In this document: positions 7,146-15,276 of the stretch, piece after piece
Layout of the letters: every line of letters begins with the position of its first letter
Numbering within the stretch: position 1 is the first letter of the stretch
NCBI GenBank assembly: GCA_964516635.1
Contig: CAZEZY010000035.1
Span: 1-18,841, forward strand
DNA length: 18,841 nucleotides
From: CAZEZY01 sp964516635
GTDB taxonomy: Bacteria; Pseudomonadota; Gammaproteobacteria; Burkholderiales; Burkholderiaceae_C
Direction: 5' to 3'
The notes under the pieces: generated by a model
Databases searched by the model: none
Told to the model about the DNA's origin: nothing
Seen by the model: only the letters and a program-made list of their open reading frames with translations
Translations under genes and position numbers: made by a program

Positions 7146-7472
7146 ATGACCGTCTCCCTGCTCATCGCCATCGTGACCGACAGCGTGTCGGAAAAAGCCC
7201 TCAACATCGCCGAACGCGAGGGCATCAAGGGGGCCACCATCCTGCCCGCCAGTGGCATCAGCCAGAGCCCGGTCAAGACCTTTTTCGGGCTGACCTTTCA
7301 GGCGTCCATGACGCTGCTGTTCTGGATTGCCGAGACCGACACGGCCAACCGTGTCGCGCAGGTGTTGAATGACGCGCTGGAGCTGGACTCGCCCCAGCAG
7401 GGACTGGCACTGACCCTGTCCATCGACCGGCTGTACGGTCTGGATGTGCCGGGGCGTGGGCAACCCGTCTGA
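7146..7472 (+). CDS. PII-like signalling protein (second copy)
   Basis: The 108-residue protein is a paralogue of the PII-like protein two genes upstream. Both have KTFFGLT at residues 44-50 and the same G-TILP/G-GI lead-in (residues 29-38), and both end in a beta strand of the LT-L-RLYGLD / FTLPLEHIAGID type. As in the first copy, the uridylylation site and the GDGK loop of classical PII are absent. The loop before KTFFG differs (SGISQSPV here, KGIGAKEK there), so the two copies may bind different ligands or partners, or form mixed trimers. A strong AAGGAG (7134-7139) lies six bases before the ATG. The gap from the CBS gene is only 36 bases, so it is the last gene of the four-gene operon. 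It is followed by 148 bases before maeB. Confidence 0.75.
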   Translation: MTVSLLIAIVTDSVSEKALNIAEREGIKGATILPASGISQSPVKTFFGLTFQASMTLLFWIAETDTANRVAQVLNDALELDSPQQGLALTLSIDRLYGLDVPGRGQPV

Positions 7473-7620
7473 AACCCCGTTGCGGCCTGGGCCCGGCGTG
7501 ACGCCCGCCCGATGAGCATATCAATCCGCAACACAAGATCGCGGTGAGGTTCTACAATACGTCGCCCGGCATGTCGCTTCACGATGCGGCTTGTCATTTC
7601 ATATTGTGGAGACAGTGATC

Positions 7621-9942
7621 ATGTCGCAAAAGCAGGAAGACAAACGCGCCGAATTGCGCCGAGCCGCACTCGAGTACCACGAGTTCCCCACCCCCGGCAA
7701 GGTCGCCATCGCGGCCACGAAGCAGCTCACCAACCAGCGCGACCTGGCCCTGGCTTACTCCCCTGGGGTGGCGGCGCCCTGCGAGGAGATCGTGGCCGAT
7801 CCGGTCAACGCCTTCAAGTACACCAGCCGGGGCAACCTGGTCGCGGTCATCACCAACGGCACCGCCGTCCTGGGCCTGGGCGACATTGGCCCCCTGGCGG
7901 CCAAGCCGGTGATGGAAGGCAAGGGCGTGCTGTTCAAGAAGTTCGCCGGCATCGATGTGTTCGACATCGAGATCAACGAAAAAGACCCGAACAAGCTGGT
8001 CGAGATCATTGCCGCGCTGGAGCCCACCTTCGGTGGCGTGAACCTGGAAGACATCAAGGCACCCGATTGCTTCTATGTCGAGCGCAAGCTGCGGGAACGC
8101 ATGAAGATCCCGGTCTTCCACGACGACCAGCACGGGACCGCCATCGTGGTGGGGGCGGCCATCCTCAACGGCCTGAAGGTGGTCGGCAAAGACCTCAAGC
8201 AGGTCAAGCTGGTCACCTCGGGGGCGGGCGCGGCCGCACTGGCCTGTCTGGGCCTGTTGGTCAAACTGGGCATCCCGCGTGAAAACATCTGGGTGACCGA
8301 CCTGGCCGGCGTGGTCTACCAGGGCCGAACCGAACTGATGGACCCCGACAAGGCGATCTATCAGCAGCCGACCGACCAACGCACCCTGTCAGAAGTCATT
8401 GAAGGCGCTGACATTTTCCTGGGCCTCTCGGCCGGTGGGGTGCTGAAGCCTGACATGGTGGCCAAGATGGCCGCCAGGCCCCTGATCCTGGCGCTCGCCA
8501 ATCCCACGCCCGAGATCCTGCCGGAAGAGGTGAAGGCGGTGCGCGACGACGCCATCATGGCCACCGGCCGGACCGACTACCCGAACCAGGTCAACAACGT
8601 CCTGTGTTTTCCGTACATCTTCCGCGGGGCACTGGATGCCGGTGCGTCCACCATCACCGACGAGATGGAGATTGCGGCGGTGCATGCCATTGCCGAACTG
8701 GCGCAGGCCGAACAGAGCGAGGTGGTGGCCGCCGCCTACGCCGGTGAAAAGCTGGCTTTCGGGCCCGAATACCTGATTCCCAAGCCTTTCGATCCACGCC
8801 TGATGATGAAGATCGCGCCGGCGGTGGCCCAGGCCGCGGCCGAAAGTGGCGTGGCCTTGCGCCCGGTGACCGACATCGAGGCCTACCGCGAAAAGCTCCA
8901 GAGCTTCGTCTTCGCTTCGGGCACGATGATGAAGCCGGTCTACACCATCGCCAAGAAAGCCGAGCACAAGCGCATCGCGTATGCCGAAGGCGAGGAAGAG
9001 CGGGTGCTGCGCGCCTGCCAGATCGTGGTCGATGAAGGGCTGGCGCGTCCGACCCTGATCGGTCGACCGGCGGTGATTGCCCAGCGGGTCGAGAAGTTCG
9101 GCCTGCGCCTGAAGGAAGGCGTTGACTACGAGGTGGTCAATGTCGAGCACGACGAACGTTACCGTGAGCTGTGGCAGAGTTACCACCAGCTGATGGAGCG
9201 ACGTGGCGTGACGGCGCAGCTGGCCAAGATCGAGATGCGCCGGCGTCTCAGCCTGATCGGGGCGATGCTGCTGCGTCGGGGCGATGTGGAGGGCCTGATC
9301 TGTGGCACCTGGGGCACCAATCCGATGCACCTGCAATACATCGATCAGGTGATCGGCAAGCGGCCGGGCGCGCATTGCTATGCCGCCATGAACGCGCTGA
9401 TGCTGCCGGGTCGTCAGGTCTTCCTGGTGGACACCCATGTGAACTACGACCCGAGCGCCGAGCAACTGGCCGAAATCACGCAAATGGCGGCGCGCAAGGT
9501 GATGCGTTTCGGCATCACGCCCAAGGCGGCACTGCTGTCGCACTCCAATTTTGGTTCGTCGGATCAGCCTTCTGCCGTCAAAATGCGGCAAGTGCTGGCC
9601 ATCTTGCGCGAACAGGCGCCCTGGCTGGAGGTTGACGGTGAAATGCACGGCGATGTGGCCCTCGATGCCGGTGCCCGCAAGCGCATCATGCCCCGCAACC
9701 TCCTCGAAGGAGATGCCAACCTGCTGGTGTTTCCCAACATCGATGCGGCCAACATTGCCTACAACCTGCTCAAGACGGCCGCGGGCGGTGGCATCGCCAT
9801 CGGTCCGATGCTGCTCGGTGTGGCCAAGCCGGTGCACATCCTGACGGCCAGTGCGACGGTGCGACGCATCGTGAACATGACCGCCCTGACCGTCGCAGAA
9901 GCGAACGTGGGGCCGAGAGCGGTGACGGGCGCGGCAGGCTGA
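7621..9942 (+). CDS. maeB: NADP-dependent malic enzyme, MaeB type with C-terminal phosphotransacetylase-like domain
   Basis: It oxidatively decarboxylates malate to pyruvate with reduction of NADP, supplying pyruvate and NADPH. The 773-residue length fits MaeB. Malic-enzyme part (about 1-430): YSPGVA (46-51), the metal-binding VFHDDQHGTA (165-174), and a GAGAAA nucleotide-binding motif starting at residue 201. From about residue 440 a phosphate acetyl/butyryltransferase-like domain follows (KRIAYAEGEEERVLRA, LICGTWGTNPMHL, ALLSHSNFGSSD, GDANLLVFPNIDAANIAYNLLK), which in this family regulates the enzyme by acetyl-CoA rather than acting as an active transferase. The start ATG has GGAGA (7608-7612) eight bases upstream; a TTG at 7591 in frame is less likely. 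A TACAAT -10-like box (7553-7558) without a good -35 and a GTTGCGG/CCGCAAC inverted repeat (7479-7485, 7526-7532) lie in the gap. Confidence 0.95.
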   Translation: MSQKQEDKRAELRRAALEYHEFPTPGKVAIAATKQLTNQRDLALAYSPGVAAPCEEIVADPVNAFKYTSRGNLVAVITNGTAVLGLGDIGPLAAKPVMEGKGVLFKKFAGIDVFDIEINEKDPNKLVEIIAALEPTFGGVNLEDIKAPDCFYVERKLRERMKIPVFHDDQHGTAIVVGAAILNGLKVVGKDLKQVKLVTSGAGAAALACLGLLVKLGIPRENIWVTDLAGVVYQGRTELMDPDKAIYQQPTDQRTLSEVIEGADIFLGLSAGGVLKPDMVAKMAARPLILALANPTPEILPEEVKAVRDDAIMATGRTDYPNQVNNVLCFPYIFRGALDAGASTITDEMEIAAVHAIAELAQAEQSEVVAAAYAGEKLAFGPEYLIPKPFDPRLMMKIAPAVAQAAAESGVALRPVTDIEAYREKLQSFVFASGTMMKPVYTIAKKAEHKRIAYAEGEEERVLRACQIVVDEGLARPTLIGRPAVIAQRVEKFGLRLKEGVDYEVVNVEHDERYRELWQSYHQLMERRGVTAQLAKIEMRRRLSLIGAMLLRRGDVEGLICGTWGTNPMHLQYIDQVIGKRPGAHCYAAMNALMLPGRQVFLVDTHVNYDPSAEQLAEITQMAARKVMRFGITPKAALLSHSNFGSSDQPSAVKMRQVLAILREQAPWLEVDGEMHGDVALDAGARKRIMPRNLLEGDANLLVFPNIDAANIAYNLLKTAAGGGIAIGPMLLGVAKPVHILTASATVRRIVNMTALTVAEANVGPRAVTGAAG

Positions 9943-9945
9943 CGG

Positions 9946-9971
9946 GCAAGAAGATATTCCTTGCATTTTTT
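9946..9971 (+). terminator. Probable weak intrinsic terminator after maeB
   Basis: GCAAG (9946-9950) pairs with CTTGC (9960-9964) around a nine-base loop, directly followed by a run of six T (9966-9971). It begins four bases after the maeB stop. The stem is only five pairs, so efficiency may be modest. A possible promoter (TTGCAT 9961-9966, CAAAAT 9984-9989, 17-base spacer) for the barstar-family gene overlaps its right side. The rest of the 9943-10122 gap holds a perfect palindrome GGGTTAACCC (10007-10016) and nothing else I can name. Confidence 0.4.
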
Positions 9972-10122
9972 GTGCAGTGCAGGCAAAATCATGGGCTTGA
10001 ATTTCAGGGTTAACCCGTGATGTATCGGGTTCCTTCATCCAGTCAGTGCCGTGCCCGACACCTTTCAGAGCGCCCGGCCCAGTCACCTTCATCCAACACT
10101 CACAACGGGAAGAACCGCGGAG

Positions 10123-10659
10123 ATGGACATACCGCTTCGTAACGTGCGAACCAATATCGTGCAGTCGATTCGTGCCTACACGGTCAAGGACCTGGAGGCC
10201 GCTGCCGAACAGCTTGGGCACCACTTTCTGTACGCCAATCTGGCCACGGCGCTGAACAAGCAGGACGTGATCGACCTCGTCTCCCAGCAGTACACCCTGC
10301 CTGTCCAGACGGGCAAGAATTTTGACGCCCTGTACGACAGCCTGACCGATGTCGTTCACAAGTCCGGTGCCCAGACTGGCTTCATCGTCGTGCTGGAGCA
10401 CATTCCCACCGGCCCCAAGTTCGACAAGGAAGCGCGAGAGCAATTGCTGGACATCTTCCGCGATGTGGCCGACTACTGGAGCGATCGCAAGGTTCCATTC
10501 CGCTGCTTCTATTCGTTCTCGGTGGCGCGTGCCCCGAAAGCGGCCGACCTCGAAGCCAACGAAGAACCGCTCCTGACGGACAAACTGGTGGACGTGAGTC
10601 CCCAGGCCTTGCGCATGAGCAGCCCGTTCAACGCAGGTTACTGGCTCACCGCCGCCTGA
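10123..10659 (+). CDS. Barstar-family protein (orphan ribonuclease-inhibitor-like)
   Basis: The 178-residue protein contains a barstar-like core at about residues 35-135, with FLYANLATALNKQDVIDLV (a secretory-RNase inhibitor-like opening), then the family hallmark GKNFDALYDSLTDV (64-77). Barstar inhibits the extracellular RNase barnase in Bacillus. In this family of proteobacterial proteins the partner is often unknown. Here no barnase-like gene adjoins it: upstream is maeB and downstream the convergent rsmA. The conserved extension after the core (FDKEAREQLLDIFRDVADYWSDRKVPFRCFYSFSVA) suggests a distinct subfamily. The ATG at 10123 is preferred, with GGGAAG (10107-10112) upstream; a GTG at 10051 would add 24 residues of low-complexity look. 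Toxin neutralisation is thus only one hypothesis; a housekeeping role is another. Confidence 0.8.
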   Translation: MDIPLRNVRTNIVQSIRAYTVKDLEAAAEQLGHHFLYANLATALNKQDVIDLVSQQYTLPVQTGKNFDALYDSLTDVVHKSGAQTGFIVVLEHIPTGPKFDKEAREQLLDIFRDVADYWSDRKVPFRCFYSFSVARAPKAADLEANEEPLLTDKLVDVSPQALRMSSPFNAGYWLTAA

Positions 10660-10675
10660 TGCGAGTCGCTGGGTT

Positions 10676-10697
10676 TCAGGCCGTGCCAACGGCCTGA
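10676..10697. other. Hairpin at the convergent barstar/rsmA gene ends
   Basis: TCAGGCCGT and ACGGCCTGA form a perfect nine-pair stem with a four-base loop. The left arm contains the rsmA stop codon. No T-run follows on either strand, so it is not a classical intrinsic terminator, but it could stabilise or help end transcripts from both sides. Only 16 bases separate the two stop codons. Confidence 0.35.
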
Positions 10698-11479
10698 GCC
10701 AGTGCCACGAACTCACCGACAGGCACCTCTTCGGCCCGTCGTTGCAGATCGAATTCACCCTCGAACCGTTGTTGTTCGAGCCACCGGCCCAGGCTGTGGC
10801 GAAGCAGCTTGCGGCGCTGCGAAAACGCCACCTGGACCAGTGCCTCCAGGGTCTGGAGCTGCACGGGAGGGGCCTCGGCCAGTGGCACCATCCGGACGAC
10901 CGCGCTGTCCACACGGGGTGGTGGATCAAAACTCTCGGGGGGCACGAACAGCACGTTTTCCATCTCGTAACGCCACTGAAGCATGACGCTGAGCCGGCCA
11001 TAGTCGGCGGTCGAAGGCGCTGCCACCATCCGGTCGATCACCTCCTTCTGCAGCATGAAGTGCTGATCGACCACCGAACTGGCCATGGGAAGCAGGTGGA
11101 ACAGGATGGGACTCGAGATGTTGTAGGGCAGGTTGCCCACGATGCGCAGCGGCCGTGGCTCGCCCTGGCCCAGACCTTCCCGGGCCAGCGCCGCAAAATC
11201 CACCTTCAGCACATCGGACTCGATCACATCAAGCTGCGGATGCTGTCGCAACCGGGCGGCCAGATCGCGGTCCAGTTCAATCACCGTGAGTCTGCCCAGT
11301 CGTTCCACCAGCGGCTGCGTCAGGGCAGCCAGGCCCGGGCCGATTTCCACCATGGCGTCCCCGGGGCGGGGGGCAATGGCCCGGACGATGGCGTCGATGA
11401 TCGCAGGATCGGACAGGAAATGCTGACCAAAACGCTTGCGTGCCCGATGCGGACCCGGAGGGTGACTGGCCGGGCTCAA
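10676..11479 (-). CDS. rsmA: 16S rRNA dimethyladenosine transferase (RsmA/KsgA)
   Basis: RsmA dimethylates two adjacent adenines near the 3' end of 16S rRNA using S-adenosylmethionine, late in 30S assembly. The 267-residue form starting at TTG (11477-11479 complement) matches the usual 265-275. Motifs: RKRFGQHFLSD (14-24), the SAM site EIGPGLAALT (45-54), IELDRDLAARL (67-77), IESDVLKVDF (86-95), and the catalytic NLPYNISSP (116-124). The frame is open upstream to an ATG at 11533, but those 18 residues overlap surA and look unlike the family. The TTG overlaps the surA stop TGA as TTGA, so translational coupling is likely; no clear ribosome site is visible. It is the last gene of the lptD-surA-rsmA group and resistance to kasugamycin is the classic loss phenotype. 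Confidence 0.93.
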   Translation of the reverse strand: MSPASHPPGPHRARKRFGQHFLSDPAIIDAIVRAIAPRPGDAMVEIGPGLAALTQPLVERLGRLTVIELDRDLAARLRQHPQLDVIESDVLKVDFAALAREGLGQGEPRPLRIVGNLPYNISSPILFHLLPMASSVVDQHFMLQKEVIDRMVAAPSTADYGRLSVMLQWRYEMENVLFVPPESFDPPPRVDSAVVRMVPLAEAPPVQLQTLEALVQVAFSQRRKLLRHSLGRWLEQQRFEGEFDLQRRAEEVPVGEFVALAQAVGTA

Positions 11480-12825
11480 CGGTTGTTCTCGCGGAACTCG
11501 ATGAAGGCCCGGGCGCGCAGCTCGCGTGCCCACTCCTCGTAGGCTTCCTCGGTCTTTTGCTGACGCAGCACGTTACGCACCCTCTCACGGCGCTCGCGGG
11601 GTGACATCTCCACTTCCCGACGCTCCAAGACCTGAATGAGATGAACCCCAAAGCGCGACAGCACGGGGGACGACACCTCACCCGGGGACAACTGGTTCAT
11701 CACCTGTTCGAATTCGGGCACGAACTGACCTGGATTGGCCCATCCCAGATCACCGCCCTGTGGGGCCGAGCCATCCTGGCTGTACTCGCGGGCCGCATCC
11801 TCGAAACGGATCTGGCCACTGTCGATGCGGTCACGCAGGGTGGCGAGGCGTTGAGCCACGGCCTGCTCATCGGCCTGTGGGGTGGGGCGGATCAGGATGT
11901 GTCGGGCACGGGTCTGGGTGAGGGTTTCTTCCGGCAGGTTGGCATTGCGCTTTTCCAGCACCTTCAGGACATGAAACCCTGCCCCGCTGCGCACCGGTCC
12001 TGCCACGTCGCCTCGCCGCAGGCCGGAGACGGCATCCAGAAACAGCGTGGGGTAGCGGTCTGCCGTGCGGGCGCCCATCTGGCCACCCGCTGCGCGTTCC
12101 GGCCCTTCCGAGAATTCACGGGCCAGCGCGTCGAAGGCTTCACCGGCCCGGGCGCGCCGAGCCACATCCCGCGCACGGTTCTCCAGTCGCGACAAGGTGG
12201 CTGCATCGGCGCTTTCGGGTACGGCAATCAGGATCTGGGCCAGGTTCAGCACGGTATCGGCGGGGGCAGCCGCGGCGGCGTTGCTGCGGAGGTAGGCGTC
12301 GATCTCGAGTTCCGAGACCCGCACGCGACCTTCCACTTCCCGTTCACGCACCCGCTGGAGCAGCAGTTCGTTGCGCAGGTTGGCCCGGAAGGCCGCCGGC
12401 GTCAGGCCCATGGCCCGCAGCCGTTCGTGCAGCTCGGGGACCGTCAGGCTGTTCTGTTGTGCCACCAGGGCTTCTGCCTCGTTGAGGCTGCTGTCGTCCA
12501 CCCGGATGCCGATCTGGTTCGCCCATTGAAGCTGTGTGCGCTCCACAATCAGCCGTTCCAGCACCTGTCGGGCCAGTTCATCGGCGGGTGGCAGGCTGGT
12601 CCCGGGGGCCGCTTCCACGCGAGCCATCCGGGCACGGAGATCGGCGCTGGTGATCGGTTCGGAGTTGACCAGCACGAGAATGCGGTCGGCTTCACGAATC
12701 TCGCGGCTGGCTTCGGGTGACTGGGCCGAGACGGGCAGCAGGTGCAGACCAAGACCCAGGGCCAAAGCCAGGGTGCTGAGACGCCAGGCGGAACGCCAGG
12801 TGGAAGGGGGGGTCGATTTAGTCAT
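11476..12825 (-). CDS. surA: Periplasmic chaperone / peptidyl-prolyl isomerase SurA
   Basis: SurA escorts unfolded outer-membrane proteins, notably LptD, across the periplasm. The 449-residue protein has a signal peptide (basic start, hydrophobic core about 16-29, likely cleavage after Ala34 in VSAQ), an N-terminal chaperone region (about 45-190), a first parvulin domain (about 193-291, containing GGQMGA and FHVLKVLEKR) and a second (about 305-401) with ARHILI, GGDLGW and FGVHLIQVLERR. A C-terminal helix (about 408-440) completes the fold. The ATG at 12825 is chosen because it gives this signal peptide. The frame is open to 13026, but that extension is antisense-like and lies inside lptD. The start overlaps the lptD stop by eight bases. 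Order lptD-surA matches E. coli; pdxA, which often follows, is absent. Confidence 0.95.
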   Translation of the reverse strand: MTKSTPPSTWRSAWRLSTLALALGLGLHLLPVSAQSPEASREIREADRILVLVNSEPITSADLRARMARVEAAPGTSLPPADELARQVLERLIVERTQLQWANQIGIRVDDSSLNEAEALVAQQNSLTVPELHERLRAMGLTPAAFRANLRNELLLQRVREREVEGRVRVSELEIDAYLRSNAAAAAPADTVLNLAQILIAVPESADAATLSRLENRARDVARRARAGEAFDALAREFSEGPERAAGGQMGARTADRYPTLFLDAVSGLRRGDVAGPVRSGAGFHVLKVLEKRNANLPEETLTQTRARHILIRPTPQADEQAVAQRLATLRDRIDSGQIRFEDAAREYSQDGSAPQGGDLGWANPGQFVPEFEQVMNQLSPGEVSSPVLSRFGVHLIQVLERREVEMSPRERRERVRNVLRQQKTEEAYEEWARELRARAFIEFRENNR

Positions 12826-15259
12826 AGCGCTCGAAACGGCTCGGCGGGTTGATCTGTTCGCGAAGATACTGGTAGCGGGGGACGTTGTCACGCAGGGTTT
12901 GCAGCGGGTTGGAGCCCAGACGAGTGAAACCGGAGAATTCCAGCTGGAACAGGATGCGCTGGTTGGCGGTGTTGCGACTTTGCTGCAATCGCTCGAGCAC
13001 CACCCGGCCAATCCAGCAACCCGCATCGTATTCGAAGCCGGCGATCAGATCGACCACGCGCCGTTCTTTCAGGCTGAAGTTGACGCGCCCCACCGAATAC
13101 CAGTGCCCTGGCCCCAGGCCGCGTCCTGCGCCGAGGGCAGGCACCGAGGGGCCGCCCATGAGGTCGCGCAGTGGCCATTGCCAGCCCACGTCGATCTGCT
13201 CGCTCGCGTCGCGTTGCAGGCGATAGGCCGCGCTGACCACCCGGAAATCGCCCGGGCTGTATCGCCCGCCGAGAACGGTCCGGACCGATTGCCGGCTCTT
13301 GGGGTTGTATTGCACCGTGCCGTTCAATGACCACCACGGGTTCCAGTTCAGGGTGCCGCCCACGAGGACGTCACTGATGCGCTCGGTGATGGGGGTCTGG
13401 CCCGGCAGGACCACTTTCTGGTCACCCAGTCGGAGGCGCTGGGCCACGCCCAGGCTGGCCCATTCAGCCCCCGTGTCGGGGCTGATCAGACGCGAGGTCA
13501 CGCCCACTGTCAGGGCTTTCAGGTCGGCGATGCGGTCGCTGCCACCGAAGGTGTTGGGGCTGAAGATCGTGGCCAGGTTGAAGTCGAACGACGCGCTGTC
13601 GTAGACCGGCAGGTAGCCCTGTTCCCGGAACGGGGTGGCCGTCAGGAACAGGCGAGGCTCGAGGGTCTGGATGGTCTGCCGCCCGAAGAGCCGGGCGTTG
13701 CGATCGAAGAACAGGCCACCGTCGAGTGAAGCCGTCGGAATGAGGAAGCCAGGGCTGCGGGTGCGGTTCCCGGCGGGCCCCACGCCCTGGTCCAGTTGGT
13801 ACTGCCGCGCATGCAGGCGGAGGCTGGGTCGGACGAACCAGCCGGGTGACTGCCAGGTGTGGCTCACCAGTGCGGCCCCCGTCCAGCGGGTGCCGTTCAC
13901 GTCGGTGGCACCGTTGAGCCCCCCGATGAGAGACGGTCGGTCGGTCCGGAAGGTGGTCAGGTCGGTCTGGAAACGGAAGGCCCCACCCTCGGCAAGAAAC
14001 CCGGGTGATGCGCCAGGCTGGTACAGGGCCGACAGGGAAGGCAGGCGGTCGTACGGCGCGACGATGGGTGCCGTCGGTTCCTGCAGGGTCTGCCAGCGGT
14101 AGACCCTCGCCCCGATCGACCAGTCCCCGACGGCGGTGGTCAGTGCCACATCGCTGGGCAGCAGACGCTCGGTCAGCGAGGTGCTGGAGCGGGGGAAGTC
14201 CCGCCAGTAGTTGTCGTCGCTGACCCGGTTCAGGTCCAGTCGCAGGCTCACGGGCGCACTGCCGGCGATCCCGGGCAGGACGTGCTGGTGCTTGAGCGAT
14301 GTCGCCCACCGGTCGTCCTTGCGCAGCCGGTCATCGGGCATGAAGGCCGCACGCAGCACGCCCGAGTGGTTCGCTTCCAGATAACGGTATTCCCCCGCCA
14401 GGTCCACGCCCCGGCGGCTCATGAAAGTGGGGTAGAGCGTGGCGTCGCGGTTGGGAGCGAGATTCAGGTAATACGGCAACGTGACCTCGACGCCACTGCG
14501 GTTGTCCAGGTTGAGCGTGGGTGCCAGCACCCCGGATTTGCGACGGTCGGACAGGGGAAAGCTCACCCAAGGCGAAGCCAGCACCGGCACGCCCTGGAAT
14601 CGCAGCACGCCATTCGTGGCGGTGCCGGTTTCTTCCGCCTGGTCGAACACGATGCGGCTGGCGCTCATGTACCAGTCGGGTTCCCAGGTGGTGGCGCCCT
14701 CTTGGCGGGCGCAGGTGGTGTAGCGGACATCGTGCGCCACGAGGCGATCCTTGCCTTCGAAGTCGGCCCGGCTCGCATCGCCATAGCCGCCCGTGCGCAG
14801 AAAGGAAAAGCGGGGTTGCTCGAAGCGCCCGACAAAGGTGTCGAGCTTCAGGTCGAGCGAGGGCCCCTCGAAGCGATCGCCCGCCCGGTTGATGCGGACC
14901 TGACCGGTGGCCACGACCGACTGTTCGGCCTCGCGGTGCTCCAGCCGCTCGGCTCGCAGCACCAGATCGTGTCGTCGCAGTTCGGCATGGCCTTCGACGT
15001 CGATGCGCTGGCCGACTTCGCCGCTGATCTGATCGCCCATCACAAAAACCGGCGCCTGTTCCATCGCCGCAGGGGGCAGGGACTCCATGAGTCGGGTGGT
15101 GGATTCCAGCGCGAGCGAGGGACCGGGTGGGCTGCTGGTCTGGGCCAGGGACAGCATGGGGCTGCAGGCCAGCAGACACGCCAGGTGCAGGGGATGCAAG
15201 CGCACCATCGCAGAAGCCGGATGGGCAGGATGACGCAAGGAGCGCTTCGGCAGGGGCAT
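12818..15259 (-). CDS. lptD: LPS-assembly outer membrane protein LptD
   Basis: LptD is the outer-membrane beta-barrel that, with lipoprotein LptE, inserts lipopolysaccharide into the outer leaflet. The 813-residue protein has a signal peptide (hydrophobic LACLLACSPMLSLA, likely cleavage near residue 39), a soluble OstA-type N-terminal domain (about 80-185, with AEGHAELRRHDLVLRAERLEH and VVATGQVRI repeats), and a long barrel from about 200 rich in alternating strands. It ends with the family's LEFSGFTRLGSNP...VPRYQYL segment. Mature protein has just two cysteines, Cys183 and Cys748. The start could instead be the ATG at 15208, giving a shorter signal peptide; neither has a strong ribosome site. 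A TTGACG -35-like hexamer lies upstream in the amgK/lptD gap. The gene begins the lptD-surA-rsmA operon. Confidence 0.95.
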   Translation of the reverse strand: MPLPKRSLRHPAHPASAMVRLHPLHLACLLACSPMLSLAQTSSPPGPSLALESTTRLMESLPPAAMEQAPVFVMGDQISGEVGQRIDVEGHAELRRHDLVLRAERLEHREAEQSVVATGQVRINRAGDRFEGPSLDLKLDTFVGRFEQPRFSFLRTGGYGDASRADFEGKDRLVAHDVRYTTCARQEGATTWEPDWYMSASRIVFDQAEETGTATNGVLRFQGVPVLASPWVSFPLSDRRKSGVLAPTLNLDNRSGVEVTLPYYLNLAPNRDATLYPTFMSRRGVDLAGEYRYLEANHSGVLRAAFMPDDRLRKDDRWATSLKHQHVLPGIAGSAPVSLRLDLNRVSDDNYWRDFPRSSTSLTERLLPSDVALTTAVGDWSIGARVYRWQTLQEPTAPIVAPYDRLPSLSALYQPGASPGFLAEGGAFRFQTDLTTFRTDRPSLIGGLNGATDVNGTRWTGAALVSHTWQSPGWFVRPSLRLHARQYQLDQGVGPAGNRTRSPGFLIPTASLDGGLFFDRNARLFGRQTIQTLEPRLFLTATPFREQGYLPVYDSASFDFNLATIFSPNTFGGSDRIADLKALTVGVTSRLISPDTGAEWASLGVAQRLRLGDQKVVLPGQTPITERISDVLVGGTLNWNPWWSLNGTVQYNPKSRQSVRTVLGGRYSPGDFRVVSAAYRLQRDASEQIDVGWQWPLRDLMGGPSVPALGAGRGLGPGHWYSVGRVNFSLKERRVVDLIAGFEYDAGCWIGRVVLERLQQSRNTANQRILFQLEFSGFTRLGSNPLQTLRDNVPRYQYLREQINPPSRFERYD

Positions 15260-15276
15260 GAGGGCAGGTGGACAGT

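Noticed and set aside
7571..7618. A second 15-codon frame just upstream of maeB
   Set aside because: It has no ribosome site before its ATG and its length matches chance expectation; only the frame before DUF1538 has a plausible site.
8389..11001. 870-codon open frame on the minus strand across maeB, the barstar-family gene and the end of rsmA
   Set aside because: It runs antisense to well-recognised genes, shows no family motif, is rich in His/Arg/Gly as expected from mirror reading of GC-rich codons, and spans gene boundaries.
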